Assembly (NCBI RefSeq): GCF_037969725.1
Contig: NZ_CP150203.1
Coordinates: 5,872,501-5,936,500 of the forward strand
Reading direction: 5' to 3'
Origin: Paenibacillus sp. FSL W8-0426
GTDB taxonomy: Bacteria; Bacillota; Bacilli; Paenibacillales; Paenibacillaceae
DNA length: 64,000 bases
Translations under genes and position numbers: made by a program
Part shown: one piece after another, positions 1-8,541 of the stretch
Position numbering within the stretch: the stretch's first letter is position 1
Layout of the letters: every line of letters starts with the position of its first letter
Notes under the pieces: generated by a model
Told to the model about the DNA's origin: nothing
The model's database searches: none
The model's input: only the letters and a program-made list of their open reading frames with translations

Positions 1-471
1 AGCTTCAAGGACGTTATAATACGCATCAACCACATGACCTTCCTGAATGTACCGTTTGGCTTCAACATACATCCGTAAAAAACAGGCGAACTCATGAAGC
101 AGCTTCTGCTCCTGTAGTTTCGGACCGAAAGCCAATAATTCCTCCCTTAATGCACTCAATGTACCGTCCGATTCCCAAATGATGTCTCCATCAGTCAAAC
201 ATTTCAGCAGATTGTTGTTCTCTCCCGTAATGATACTGCTTTTAAGTTCATGCAGCCCTGCATATACGATTTGGTAACGAAGATCCCCCGATTTGTAATG
301 GCCGATTCTGGAAGCAATCTCTTCCGTATCGCACACAACCAATACTACCAATTCGAAATCCTGAATCAGGGAGCCGTGGAATCGCTCTCCCGAGCGTGAA
401 TAGGCGATGGCCCCCACTGCTGCCGTCCCTTCCGATTGACCGGACAATAAATCCATGTTCTTTAATTCCAC
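1..471 (-). CDS. ygxA: YgxA-like nucleotidyltransferase-like protein (3' end outside window)
   Basis: Only the N-terminal 157 codons lie in the window; the reading frame is still open at base 1. The sequence resembles the YgxA nucleotidyltransferase-like family of Bacillales, whose biochemical role is unknown. The call is supported by the neighbourhood: in Bacillus, ygxA, ygzB and perR are adjacent, and both other genes are present here. A GTG at 471 follows GGAGG with 5-nt spacing, so I prefer it over an in-frame ATG at 483 that has no ribosome site. It is divergent from ygzB, with about 120 bp between them. Confidence 0.7.
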   Translation of the reverse strand, partial: MELKNMDLLSGQSEGTAAVGAIAYSRSGERFHGSLIQDFELVVLVVCDTEEIASRIGHYKSGDLRYQIVYAGLHELKSSIITGENNNLLKCLTDGDIIWESDGTLSALREELLAFGPKLQEQKLLHEFACFLRMYVEAKRYIQEGHVVDAYYNVLEA

Positions 472-512
472 GATTCCCTCCATACATTCATGGCGGACTA
501 GCGCCAAGTCAG

Positions 513-531
513 TTATAATGTAATTCTACAT
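513..531. promoter_or_regulatory. TATAAT element and short palindrome between ygxA and ygzB
   Basis: On the plus strand TATAAT (514-519) could be the -10 of ygzB; no good -35 is visible. It overlaps the inverted repeat ATGTA-N4-TACAT at 518-531. The left part TTATAAT matches one half of a PerR box but the right half does not, so any operator assignment is speculative. Confidence 0.25.
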
Positions 532-592
532 CCAGACTGAAGTTTCCTTCTTTTCCAGGTACGATACTACTCATACGATGGGAGCATTTTTT

Positions 593-988
593 ATGGTTTT
601 TAAAACGGCTAAAATTAATGCTTTTCGCACTTGGGGGCTGCTGCTTACCATGTTAGGCATGGGACTAATGGTACTGGGAACCGCCGGCATCGTATTCTGG
701 GGACATGCAGGCAAAATCGTGGCAGCCGTGGGTCTCGTCATCGGGCTTGTTGCGATGGTTGCGAGCGTGGCCATCTACTTTTGGGCAGGAATGCTCTCCA
801 CAAGCGCCGTTCAATTGGAATGTCCCGAATGCGGCAAACTTACCAAAATGCTTGGCAAGACGGATCGGTGCATGTTTTGCCACACCATCCTCACACTCGA
901 TCCGGCGAAGGCCAATACTCACCCAGTACTGAAAGCGCCTTCCACAATGAGCTCAGGCAGCCATTCCCACACGGAGCCACACACCTGA
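593..988 (+). CDS. ygzB: YgzB family zinc-ribbon membrane protein (DUF2614)
   Basis: Predicted 131 residues: two hydrophobic helices in the first 65 residues, then the conserved WAGMLST segment and a zinc-ribbon-like CPECGK...CMFC pair, with a His/Ser-rich tail. This matches the YgzB (DUF2614) family, which is of unknown function and sits next to perR in Bacillus. The ATG at 593 has GGGAG 8 nt upstream and gives an N-terminus like known YgzB; an ATG at 578 would add five residues and lacks a ribosome site. A strong terminator follows. Confidence 0.85.
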   Translation: MVFKTAKINAFRTWGLLLTMLGMGLMVLGTAGIVFWGHAGKIVAAVGLVIGLVAMVASVAIYFWAGMLSTSAVQLECPECGKLTKMLGKTDRCMFCHTILTLDPAKANTHPVLKAPSTMSSGSHSHTEPHT

Positions 989-1035
989 GCCGTCCGATTT
1001 CCAATCAGCTGACAACTTAGATATGCATACAAAAA

Positions 1036-1067
1036 GCCCGGCTGTTATGCCGGGCCTTCCTTTTTCT
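1036..1067. terminator. Bidirectional terminator between ygzB and the GH18 gene
   Basis: A 7-bp GCCCGGC/GCCGGGC stem with a 6-nt loop is flanked by T-rich tracts on both strands, placed between two convergent genes. Confidence 0.8.
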
Positions 1068-1138
1068 CATGCCGCAACTCTGCCAAGCGGCGCAGTACAT
1101 CTCGGTTCAGATTAAATGATAAATGATTCCAACAGACT

Positions 1139-2872
1139 TTATTTCGTATAACCCGCCTTTTGAAGGGTCTCCCAAGCCGATGCATTTGCAAAACTTCGGT
1201 TCCATGCAGCCACGCCGCCAAGCTTCAGTTCGGCAATCAAATCCACCCGGGCCTGAAGGGAAACTTGATCCTCGATCCATATTTTCTTGGTTGCATCCTC
1301 TTCTTGATACTCCACATAGTTCTGCCCGCTCTCTTTGTCGAGCTTAGGTTTAAGCTTCTTTTCCTTGATCAGTTCCTGCACGGTATCCATGCCAACAGCC
1401 TTGGACGAAACTTTAACCTCTCCGTTCTCGTCCTTCTCCTCGGTCCAAATGCGCGTATATAAAGGAACTGCCATAATCAGTTTTTTCGAAGGAACTTCGT
1501 CTTCTTCAAGAATGCGTCGCATCGAGGCTTCCGTCCACGGAAGCGAAGCAACTGAACCTGCCTCCGGACTTGCAGCCCAATGCTCGTCATAGGCCATAAC
1601 GACAATGTAATCCGCGTATGCGCCAAGCGCACGGCGATCCAGGAAGGCAGACCACATTTCGCTATTGGATTTTGGCGTTACGTCGACGGACAGCATCAAC
1701 CCATAAATTCGAGCCATCGCTTTGATTTCCCTTACGAACTGGGTCACGTTAGGTCCGTCCACCGTCTGCACGTTTTCAAAATCGATGTTGATTCCATCAA
1801 GGTGATACGTTTGCGCGTATTCCAACATTTGCTTAATGATATGAGTGCGTGTCTCGTACGTGGCCAGAGCCTTTTTCGTGATCTCGGGGTCAAAGCTGTT
1901 GTCCATCAATCCCCATACTTCCATCCCTGACCGGTGAGCCCAGTTGACATAGGTCTTGTCCGCTTTGCTGCTTACGCTGCCTTCGCCATCCGTAATATGG
2001 AACCATGTCGGACTGACCACATTAACCCCCTGCATCCTGCCGATCGAGCCAACGTCAGGTTGGCGATTGTACACTGCTTCCCACACCAAATTGACGGGTT
2101 TGGTCTTCCACTTTTTCTCCGCCGCCGTCGGAGTTGACTTCGGCTCATCCACCGTCTTTTTCTCCGTTAGCGAAACATGATCATTATCGACATATCCGGC
2201 ATATCCATTATCCGTTTGTACAAAGCTCTGTTCTGTTCCGGTGCGCCATACGCGCACGCGAACGCCGTTCTGCAGATCCGCAATGATCGGGGATCGCTCT
2301 TCATCGCGTTTGTACATCGGAACCGTTTGGTCTGCCTTGGACGACTTTGCATCGATCTTGGCATATTGGATCGTTTCTCCTCCACGCATCAGCAGTACCG
2401 CACCAGTGGAGGAATCCTCCTGCACAGCAATGCCGTACACTTCCTTCAATGGTTTTAGCGGAATATACACTTCATTACCTTCCGCCTCCGGAGCAACCGT
2501 CAGGGGGTAGTTTTTGTGGTTCAGCTCCGCCTGAGTGCTGCCTTCCTTCATATGCAGAACGCGTTCTGGCGATGCAATGATGATATCTCCCGTGTCCGCT
2601 TCGTAACGAATGCCCGGATCCACAGCTTCCTGCAGAACCGTGAGCGGCAGCTTGAGCTGATCTCCCGCACCCGAAGCCTCTTCATCCATCAGCTGCCCTT
2701 CGACAAATATAGGCTGCTTCATGCCGACCCAATCCGGATCTTCGTGAAGCTGATTTAACCATAGATTTGTAATCAACCAATATGCGCCTCCAGCGACCAA
2801 ACAAATCCCCAACAAAACAGGCAAGGCTGAGCCCCGCCTTTTTCGACGTGTATAGCTGTTTCTTCTACTCAA
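1139..2872 (-). CDS. Membrane-anchored GH18-type glycosidase with stalk and SH3 domains
   Basis: Predicted 577 residues. A basic cytoplasmic start and one TM helix (about 15-37) are followed by a copper-amine-oxidase-N-like region (about 50-175), an SH3-like domain (about 180-237) and a glycosyl hydrolase 18 barrel (about 260-577). The barrel carries DGINIDFEN near 359-367, where the Glu is the expected catalytic acid. The second Asp of the classical DxxDxDxE motif is Asn, as is common in the YaaH/YkvQ group. It probably cleaves or binds peptidoglycan or a related glycan outside the membrane. I chose the TTG at 2872 because GGAGG lies 7 nt upstream; ATGs further upstream have no ribosome site. 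Confidence 0.82.
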   Translation of the reverse strand: MSRRNSYTRRKRRGSALPVLLGICLVAGGAYWLITNLWLNQLHEDPDWVGMKQPIFVEGQLMDEEASGAGDQLKLPLTVLQEAVDPGIRYEADTGDIIIASPERVLHMKEGSTQAELNHKNYPLTVAPEAEGNEVYIPLKPLKEVYGIAVQEDSSTGAVLLMRGGETIQYAKIDAKSSKADQTVPMYKRDEERSPIIADLQNGVRVRVWRTGTEQSFVQTDNGYAGYVDNDHVSLTEKKTVDEPKSTPTAAEKKWKTKPVNLVWEAVYNRQPDVGSIGRMQGVNVVSPTWFHITDGEGSVSSKADKTYVNWAHRSGMEVWGLMDNSFDPEITKKALATYETRTHIIKQMLEYAQTYHLDGINIDFENVQTVDGPNVTQFVREIKAMARIYGLMLSVDVTPKSNSEMWSAFLDRRALGAYADYIVVMAYDEHWAASPEAGSVASLPWTEASMRRILEEDEVPSKKLIMAVPLYTRIWTEEKDENGEVKVSSKAVGMDTVQELIKEKKLKPKLDKESGQNYVEYQEEDATKKIWIEDQVSLQARVDLIAELKLGGVAAWNRSFANASAWETLQKAGYTK

Positions 2873-2933
2873 ACGTTTACCTCCGTTAGTGTAACTCATT
2901 CCTATGTCATGCATGAATCGTCCGTGAACAAAC

Positions 2934-2969
2934 AAAAAACGTGTAGAATCCAATCGAATTCTGCACGTT
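2934..2969 (-). terminator. Terminator of perR
   Basis: Read on the minus strand, AACGTGCAGAAT pairs with ATTCTACACGTT (one mismatch) and runs into a T tract, 18 nt after the perR stop. Confidence 0.75.
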
Positions 2970-2986
2970 CATATTGTAATTCATCT

Positions 2987-3412
2987 CTATTGTGCCCTGC
3001 AACTCTTACAAACCCCATATACTTCCAGCCGATGCCCGTGGACTTCAAATCCCGTGCTGGCTTCAGCCTGACGCTCGACACTGTCCAGATATGGATGGCT
3101 GAAATCTTCTATCTTGCCGCATTTATCGCAGATGACATGGTAATGATCCGTCACGTTGGCATCAAAGCGACTTGAATTGTCGCCGTATGTCAACTCTCGG
3201 ACCATGCCCGCTTCCAAAAACATCTTCAAATTATTATATACAGTCGCCACGCTCATACTGGGAAATTGGGGTTCAAGCGCACGGTAAATTTCATCGGCTG
3301 TCGGATGCCCCATCGATTCCATCAAATAATTCAATATGGCATGACGCTGGGGTGTAATACGGACACCGGTCGTTTTCAGATGCTCCAACGCATGTTGGAC
3401 TCGTGTTCCCAT
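2987..3412 (-). CDS. perR: Peroxide-stress regulator PerR (Fur family)
   Basis: Predicted 141 residues. The N-terminal winged helix contains [10 protein letters not shown] and the DNA-recognition segment [10 protein letters not shown]. The C-terminal half carries the PerR metal residues: [18 protein letters not shown] supplies the regulatory Asp/His ligands and the first zinc CxxC, and VCKSC near the end supplies the second. The Asp at the position equivalent to D104 is present, which favours PerR over Fur or Zur. In the family, metal-catalysed His oxidation by peroxide releases DNA. The ATG at 3412 has AAGGCGG 8 nt upstream; a GTG at 3421 would overlap that site. The promoter lies at 3541-3570. 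Confidence 0.92.
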   Translation of the reverse strand: MGTRVQHALEHLKTTGVRITPQRHAILNYLMESMGHPTADEIYRALEPQFPSMSVATVYNNLKMFLEAGMVRELTYGDNSSRFDANVTDHYHVICDKCGKIEDFSHPYLDSVERQAEASTGFEVHGHRLEVYGVCKSCRAQ

Positions 3413-3532
3413 AAAACCCACCGCCTTACCTTTCGTTCTCTCAGAGCAGAAACGAATTTCGCCGTTTCCTCATTCAGAGTTGATTCTTGGCCCGTTGAAC
3501 GGCCACGATCTCTCCAGCCATGTTAACTTGCC

Positions 3533-3547
3533 TTATTTTCATTGTAC
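3533..3547 (-). promoter_or_regulatory. Candidate Per box at the perR promoter
   Basis: The minus-strand 15-mer GTACAATGAAAATAA matches the Per-box consensus TTATAATNATTATAA at 10 of 14 defined positions and overlaps the perR -10. Autoregulation is known in Bacillus; here it is inferred from a degenerate match. Confidence 0.35.
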
Positions 3548-3570
3548 GGCGATACCAAGTTTATTGTCAA
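3541..3570 (-). promoter_or_regulatory. SigA-type promoter of perR
   Basis: TTGACA (-35, at 3565-3570) and TACAAT (-10, at 3541-3546) are separated by 18 bp, about 130 nt upstream of the perR start and directly after the end of the preceding gene. Confidence 0.7.
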
Positions 3571-3578
3571 CGCGACGG

Positions 3579-4991
3579 TTACAGAACTTCGGACGAATCA
3601 CCTTGGGAATTTTGCCCGTTTTCCCCGTTCGAATGGCCTTCGTTATCCGAGGTATCCTCTCCTCCGAGATCAGGCTCATCTTCTCCCGGCAATGGAAGAC
3701 TAGGGTTACGATTAATGGCGAGGTCGCTATTGCCCTCGATTTTGACCGTATATTCCCCTTCGCCAAGCTGCCCTTCAATCGTCTTGTTCTGCACCTTGAA
3801 CGGCAGGTCTGTCCGTAATTCTCCATAGCTGCTTGATCCGCTAAGGCTGTAATCGCCTTGATGAGGCAGCAGAATATTGATGGCCCCCACCGCGCTGTAA
3901 ACGTCCCAATCCCCGCCGATCTTCGTCGAAACGATATTGATGCTGCCGTTCAGCGATTGCGCTTTGACGCCCAGATTGGCCCCGTCCATCGTGATGTTCC
4001 CGTTCCGAGTATCCGCGATAAAGCTGCCCGTTGAATTCGTGATGCTAATGCTCCCGACTTGCGTGGTCAAGTCCACGTCCCCCGTAATGTCGCGGGCCTT
4101 CATGTCCCCCCGGTTGCTGTCCAGATCGACATTGCCGATGGCTCCTGCCACGATCACGTCCCCATTCAATGTTTTTCCGGAAATATCGCCTACTGCGTTG
4201 TTAATACGAATTCGACCATTCCCCGTTTCGGCCGAAATGGTGCTGATGGCTTCCGCACGGTTCAACAATATCGCCCCGTTGGATGTCCGGATATCCAGAT
4301 TGAATCTCCGATCTTCCGGAATCGTAACGGTCAAGTTCATTCGCGGCTGGGTCTTTTCGTTCTCTCCATAAGCTTTCCCCGTTGCCGTAATATGAATAAC
4401 CTGTGTACCTTCCGCCGTGACGAAAGAAGCATCGGCCACCGCCTTGGCCTGTACCTCCGTCGTTTGATCGACCCAAACTACCGTGCGAATTTCGATCGAA
4501 TCGGTATCGCCCCGCTGCAGCGAAATATCCCCGTTCACGCCTTGAACGACGACATCGGACGTCTCCATGCCTACCGGGACCCGGATGGTCCCTTTATCCT
4601 GCATATACCCTGCTGCAGCGCTGTAATCCATGGAAGCCGCTCCCAGGTTCAGGCTGACCCTGTTCCACAAATGCATGTAATGGTCCTGCTCAGTAACGAT
4701 GAACACCACTGCAGCCAAAAGCAGCGACGACAAAATACCCTTCGCATCCGGCCGAAACCGCATTTTGGCCTTCACTGCATTCTCCGCGCCCGACACGGAT
4801 CGGCTTCGTCCCCGCATAAGCAAAAACAGCAGTATGTATTCTAAGCCTAAGGCCACCAGCAGCAGCGGCCACCAGTCTACCATGCCGTAGAGATAATCCG
4901 TTCCCGATTGTTTATCCATAATCAGCAGTACGCCCACGACAATGAGCAAAGCGGCGGCCGTATAGCGGCCGACCCGAATTTTGCGGTTCAT
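3579..4991 (-). CDS. LiaF-like membrane domain plus DUF4097 beta-repeat protein
   Basis: Predicted 470 residues. Two to three hydrophobic segments at about 10-60, including DWWPLLLVALGLEY, resemble the LiaF/DUF5668 membrane domain, and another lies near 85-100. Residues about 125-415 form repeated short beta strands rich in NGDI, GNI and SNG turns, typical of the DUF4097 adhesin-like beta-solenoid. The tail (about 430-470) is acidic and Gly/Asn/Ser-rich, probably disordered. It starts with ATG after AAGGAGG, 24 nt downstream of a polytopic membrane gene, so the two are likely co-transcribed. Relatives are linked to cell-envelope stress; the exact role here is unknown. Confidence 0.75.
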   Translation of the reverse strand: MNRKIRVGRYTAAALLIVVGVLLIMDKQSGTDYLYGMVDWWPLLLVALGLEYILLFLLMRGRSRSVSGAENAVKAKMRFRPDAKGILSSLLLAAVVFIVTEQDHYMHLWNRVSLNLGAASMDYSAAAGYMQDKGTIRVPVGMETSDVVVQGVNGDISLQRGDTDSIEIRTVVWVDQTTEVQAKAVADASFVTAEGTQVIHITATGKAYGENEKTQPRMNLTVTIPEDRRFNLDIRTSNGAILLNRAEAISTISAETGNGRIRINNAVGDISGKTLNGDVIVAGAIGNVDLDSNRGDMKARDITGDVDLTTQVGSISITNSTGSFIADTRNGNITMDGANLGVKAQSLNGSINIVSTKIGGDWDVYSAVGAINILLPHQGDYSLSGSSSYGELRTDLPFKVQNKTIEGQLGEGEYTVKIEGNSDLAINRNPSLPLPGEDEPDLGGEDTSDNEGHSNGENGQNSQGDSSEVL

Positions 4992-5015
4992 TTCATTCCC
5001 TCCTTGCCCTGCCTG

Positions 5016-5609
5016 CTACAATTTCTTTCTCTGCAGCGTGGTCCAGATCTCGCGCCCAAACAGATTCAGCCCGGTCACGATCATCAATACGGCAAATGCA
5101 TACCCACCGTACATGCCAATCAAATCTTGAAACCAGCGAGGCCTGCGAAAAAACATGATCATAAGCGCGCCGCCAACGACCAGCAGCAGGCCAAACGATA
5201 TGCCTTTTTCCCACATCATCAATGCTTCGACTGCGGTTCGCTCCTTACTCCCGGCTTGGTCCAAATCCGGCGGGGCACTTCCCTTGCGCTTGCGTAACAT
5301 CACCCGATCCGCAGACTGCAGCACGTCAAACACGTTGTAGAAGTAAAGGACGGGAATGAAGAGCGCGAGCAGAATCAGCAGAGGAACATTGATTTGTATG
5401 CCGACGGACGAAAAATACACCAGCGCCGACAGGTCGAGCATCACCAGCATCATATACGTCAGTCCCCTTAAATAGAGCCGCAAATACAAATGGCCCAGTC
5501 CTGGAACGATTGCACTCATCAGTCCGGCCACAAATTTGTGGGTTCTCACCCGAACCGCTCTTGTCGGCCGTCTTTTAAGCACCATTTTTGCCCGATGCTT
5601 TTTCTTCAA
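5016..5609 (-). CDS. Polytopic membrane protein of unknown function
   Basis: Predicted 197 residues with a very basic N-terminus (Lys/Arg-rich through residue 25). Four to five hydrophobic helices lie at about 27-45, 47-66, 72-92, 135-155 and 165-185. The segment AIVPGLGHLYL resembles the start of TM2/DUF5683-like membrane proteins, but I cannot name a family with certainty. Start is TTG at 5609 with AAGGAG about 9 nt upstream. It directly precedes the DUF4097 gene and probably shares its envelope-related operon. Confidence 0.65.
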   Translation of the reverse strand: MKKKHRAKMVLKRRPTRAVRVRTHKFVAGLMSAIVPGLGHLYLRLYLRGLTYMMLVMLDLSALVYFSSVGIQINVPLLILLALFIPVLYFYNVFDVLQSADRVMLRKRKGSAPPDLDQAGSKERTAVEALMMWEKGISFGLLLVVGGALMIMFFRRPRWFQDLIGMYGGYAFAVLMIVTGLNLFGREIWTTLQRKKL

Positions 5610-5721
5610 ACGATCTAGCTCCTTTCGCGATGGAGTGTCCGGTTTCTTTTTTCAAGCGTTTGGTTAGATAGTACCCTAAACCGACATTCGAGTAACTGGC
5701 AAAAATATGGATGAATCCCAA
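5575..5721 (-). CDS. Possible 48-residue membrane-type protein
   Basis: A short frame between the mgtC-like gene and the polytopic membrane gene encodes a hydrophobic stretch (FIHIFASYSNVGLGYYL) followed by a strongly basic tail. The stop lies 35 nt inside the next gene, an overlap typical of coupled genes. The proposed TTG start has AGGGG only 3-4 nt upstream, which is poor. The same DNA can form an AACCCC/GGGGTT stem followed by T residues, so it may instead be the terminator of the upstream gene. Confidence 0.28.
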   Translation of the reverse strand: MGFIHIFASYSNVGLGYYLTKRLKKETGHSIAKGARSFEEKASGKNGA

Positions 5722-5762
5722 AAACCCCTGTGCCCATAAGGCCTGAAGGGGTTCGATTTTAT

Positions 5763-6473
5763 TTATTCCATGGAAACTTTGGTCATATGTTCCCACCGTC
5801 TCAGTTTCGTCACCAGCTGCACCGTATCCAAATCATGCGGCATGTAAACATGCAGCACAATTTCGATTTTGCGCTCCACCGATACCACCTCGGAAAAGGC
5901 CAGCTCCTGCTCATTGACCGTGATCTTGCGTATTTTGATTTTTTCCTGTTCCAAGAACGAGGAAATCTGCTCGAGGCATCCGGGCTCGGATAAAGTATGG
6001 AGCGTAATGACATGCAGCTTGTTTCCCCGAATATACCTGAGCTCCAACTTGTTAAATACCCAAAGGTTCAACAACACCAGAACCGTGGAAATGATGGAGG
6101 CAAAAAAGAAGCCCGCTCCCGCAGCCAGCCCGATGGCTGCCACGACCCAAATCGAAGCTGCCGTGGTCAGACCGGTAATGGACTTTCCGGTAAACAGGAT
6201 CGTTCCCGCTCCCAGAAAACCGACGCCCGTAATCACGGCCGTTGCCAAACGCGCCGGATCGATGCGCACGTTTATTTCATTCGCAAAATCTTTAAAGCCA
6301 TAAATGGAAAGCATCATAATCAGCGCCGATCCGAGGCAAACTAAAATATGAGTTCGCAGGCCGGCGGCATGATTGGAGCGCTCGCGTTCCAATCCGACGA
6401 GGCCGCCCAGCAGCATGGCAAGCAGCAGTCTCAGCAAAATGTGCCATTCGTCAATAATCCAGGGATTGCCCAA
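5763..6473 (-). CDS. MgtC/SapB family membrane protein
   Basis: Predicted 236 residues. The N-terminal part shows the MgtC signatures LGGLVGLERERSNHAAGLRTH, RLATAVITGVGFLGAGTIL and GLTTAASIWVVAAIGLAAG, with about five TM helices up to residue 140. A cytoplasmic ACT-like domain follows (about 150-236). MgtC proteins modulate F-type ATPase or adaptation to low magnesium in other bacteria; the target here is not known. Start is TTG at 6473, with GGAGGAGG about 11 nt upstream. It lies 30 bp after the GNAT gene on the same strand. Confidence 0.85.
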   Translation of the reverse strand: MGNPWIIDEWHILLRLLLAMLLGGLVGLERERSNHAAGLRTHILVCLGSALIMMLSIYGFKDFANEINVRIDPARLATAVITGVGFLGAGTILFTGKSITGLTTAASIWVVAAIGLAAGAGFFFASIISTVLVLLNLWVFNKLELRYIRGNKLHVITLHTLSEPGCLEQISSFLEQEKIKIRKITVNEQELAFSEVVSVERKIEIVLHVYMPHDLDTVQLVTKLRRWEHMTKVSME

Positions 6474-6503
6474 AAGCGATAGTCCTCCTCCATGTCATTA
6501 ATG

Positions 6504-6971
6504 TCATTCATCTTTATTCCTGTGAAAGGTCTTTAATTCCACGCCTGGGGCAAGCTGTACACGATCCACGGGGACAAAACCAAACTTGCTGTACAGCTGC
6601 ACCGCAGGTTCATTCAACGTTCCGGTAGATACGATGTAGCGCGGATATTCCGGATACGTTTCAAAAATATGCGCAATCAGGGCAGAGGCGATTCCTTTGC
6701 GAAAATAATCCGGATGAACCATCATCCGCGTAATCGTAAGGGCATCTTTTTCCTCCTCGGCCACAGCGATCGCCCCGATCAACTCCCCATCGGAATCCAT
6801 GTATCCGTAAAAACTCTCCCCGCACTGCTGCAGCGTTTCAAGCGTATCCATTAACGGCGGAATTTCCTTAAATCCGATCATTTCCGCTTCCAGCCGGTAA
6901 GCCACATGCTGTAAACGCCATAACTGACCCAACTTGTCCGGGTCATTCAATGATATCGATTCGATGGTCAT
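6504..6971 (-). CDS. GNAT family N-acetyltransferase
   Basis: Predicted 155 residues. The acetyl-CoA binding region is visible as TRMMVHPDYFRKGIASALI (about 90-108), followed by the GTLNEPAVQLYSKFGF segment (about 122-137) typical of motif B. Substrate is unknown. The ATG at 6971 has AAGGAG 9 nt upstream; upstream in-frame codons have no ribosome site. It is followed by the MgtC-family gene on the same strand. Confidence 0.85.
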   Translation of the reverse strand: MTIESISLNDPDKLGQLWRLQHVAYRLEAEMIGFKEIPPLMDTLETLQQCGESFYGYMDSDGELIGAIAVAEEEKDALTITRMMVHPDYFRKGIASALIAHIFETYPEYPRYIVSTGTLNEPAVQLYSKFGFVPVDRVQLAPGVELKTFHRNKDE

Positions 6972-7016
6972 GTGAAGCTTCTCCTTTCGCATTAACGAGT
7001 GAGCGATGCCTGCAAT

Positions 7017-7050
7017 ACAAAAAAAGAAGGCTGTCACAGGGACGAGCCTC
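7017..7050 (-). terminator. Terminator of the gatCAB operon
   Basis: On the minus strand AGAAGGAGGCT pairs with AGCCTTCT (one bulge) and is followed by seven T residues, 26 nt after the gatB stop. Confidence 0.75.
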
Positions 7051-7075
7051 CTTCTGTTTGACCTCTCCCGAAGGA

Positions 7076-8515
7076 TTAACGGTTCAGTACGTCTGTAAGC
7101 AGTTTGTTCGCCAAGCCAGGGTTGGCTTTGCCCTTGCTCTCTTTCATGACCTGTCCGACCAGGAAGCCGATGGCCTTCTGTTTGCCGGCCTTATAGTCCT
7201 CTACCGATTGGGGATTATTCGCAACGACCTGTTCCACGATGGCAAGAATAGCACCTTCGTCGCTGATCTGCACGAGCCCTTTCTCTTCAACGATTTGCTG
7301 TGGAAGCTTGCCGCTTTCCAGCATTTCCTTGAATACGGTTTTGGCAATTTTGCTGCTGATCGTGCCCTTTTCCAGCAAGCCGATCATTTCTCCGAGCCCT
7401 TGGCCCGTAAGCGGGACCTGGGATAACTCCAGATTGTTCGTGTTCAGGTAACCAAGCAGATCGCCCATAATCCAGTTCGAAACGGATTTGGCGTCTTTGG
7501 TGTAGTTAAGGCTGTCTTCGAACAAGTCCGCAACCGCTTTGGACGAGGTAATGACCTCAGCATCGTAGCTCGGCAAACCGTAATCTGCCGCATAACGCGC
7601 TTTGCGTTGGTCCGGCAATTCAGGAATCGAAGCCCGGATGCGTTCTTTCCACGCTTCGTCGATGTGTATTTTCACCAAATCCGGGTCCGGGAAGTAGCGA
7701 TAATCATGCGCTTCTTCTTTGCCGCGCATGGTCAGCGTTTTTCCTTGGGCTTCGTCCCAACGGCGAGTCTCCTGCACCACTTCGCCGCCATCGTCCAAAA
7801 TTTCCGCCTGGCGGTATTCTTCGTACTCCAACCCGCGCTGCACGCCTCGGAAGGAGTTCATGTTTTTCAATTCCGCACGGGTTCCCAATTTTTCCTGACC
7901 GTGAGGGCGCAAACTGATGTTGGCGTCGCAACGCATGGACCCCTCTTCCATTTTCACGTCGGACACTTCGCAATATTGCATGATTGCACGCAGTTTCTCC
8001 AAATACGCGCGCGCTTCTTCCGGGGAAGAAATTTCAGGCTCGGAAACGATCTCGACGAGCGGGGTTCCCACGCGGTTGAAGTCGACCAACGATGCATAAC
8101 CGCCGTCCACGTGGGTCAATTTGCCTGCATCTTCTTCCAGATGGAGACGCGTGATGCCGATTCGTTTCGTTTCGCCGTTCACTTCGATATCGATCCACCC
8201 GTTCTCGCCGATCGGCTGATCGAATTGGGAAATTTGATACGCCTTCGGCGAATCGGGATAGAAATAGTTTTTGCGGTCGAATTTGCTGACATCGGCAATG
8301 GTGCAGTTCAGCGCCATCGCTGCTTTCATCGCATAGTCGACCGCCTGGCGGTTCAGCACAGGCAATACGCCTGGATGTCCGAGACACACCGGACAGGTGT
8401 GCGTATTCGGCGGAGCCCCGAATTCCGTGGAGCAGCCGCAAAAAATTTTGGATTGCGTGTGCAATTCTACGTGGACTTCAAGTCCAATGACGGTTTCGTA
8501 TTTTGATGCGGGCAT
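7076..8515 (-). CDS. gatB: Asp-tRNA(Asn)/Glu-tRNA(Gln) amidotransferase subunit B
   Basis: Predicted 479 residues, the usual GatB length. The N-terminus has [12 protein letters not shown] and [15 protein letters not shown], the conserved cradle signatures, and the C-terminal YqeY-like tail is present ([15 protein letters not shown]). GatB binds the mischarged tRNA and phosphorylates the acyl group, with ammonia supplied by GatA. It is the third gene of gatC-gatA-gatB, 26 bp after gatA. The presence of this enzyme suggests that Gln-tRNA and/or Asn-tRNA is made indirectly. Confidence 0.96.
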   Translation of the reverse strand: MPASKYETVIGLEVHVELHTQSKIFCGCSTEFGAPPNTHTCPVCLGHPGVLPVLNRQAVDYAMKAAMALNCTIADVSKFDRKNYFYPDSPKAYQISQFDQPIGENGWIDIEVNGETKRIGITRLHLEEDAGKLTHVDGGYASLVDFNRVGTPLVEIVSEPEISSPEEARAYLEKLRAIMQYCEVSDVKMEEGSMRCDANISLRPHGQEKLGTRAELKNMNSFRGVQRGLEYEEYRQAEILDDGGEVVQETRRWDEAQGKTLTMRGKEEAHDYRYFPDPDLVKIHIDEAWKERIRASIPELPDQRKARYAADYGLPSYDAEVITSSKAVADLFEDSLNYTKDAKSVSNWIMGDLLGYLNTNNLELSQVPLTGQGLGEMIGLLEKGTISSKIAKTVFKEMLESGKLPQQIVEEKGLVQISDEGAILAIVEQVVANNPQSVEDYKAGKQKAIGFLVGQVMKESKGKANPGLANKLLTDVLNR

Positions 8516-8541
8516 TTCTCTATTCCTCCGTTCCGGTCAGT

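Noticed and set aside
578..592. ATG at 578 as ygzB start
   Set aside because: GGGAG used as ribosome site lies inside these codons; the ATG at 593 fits spacing and family length.
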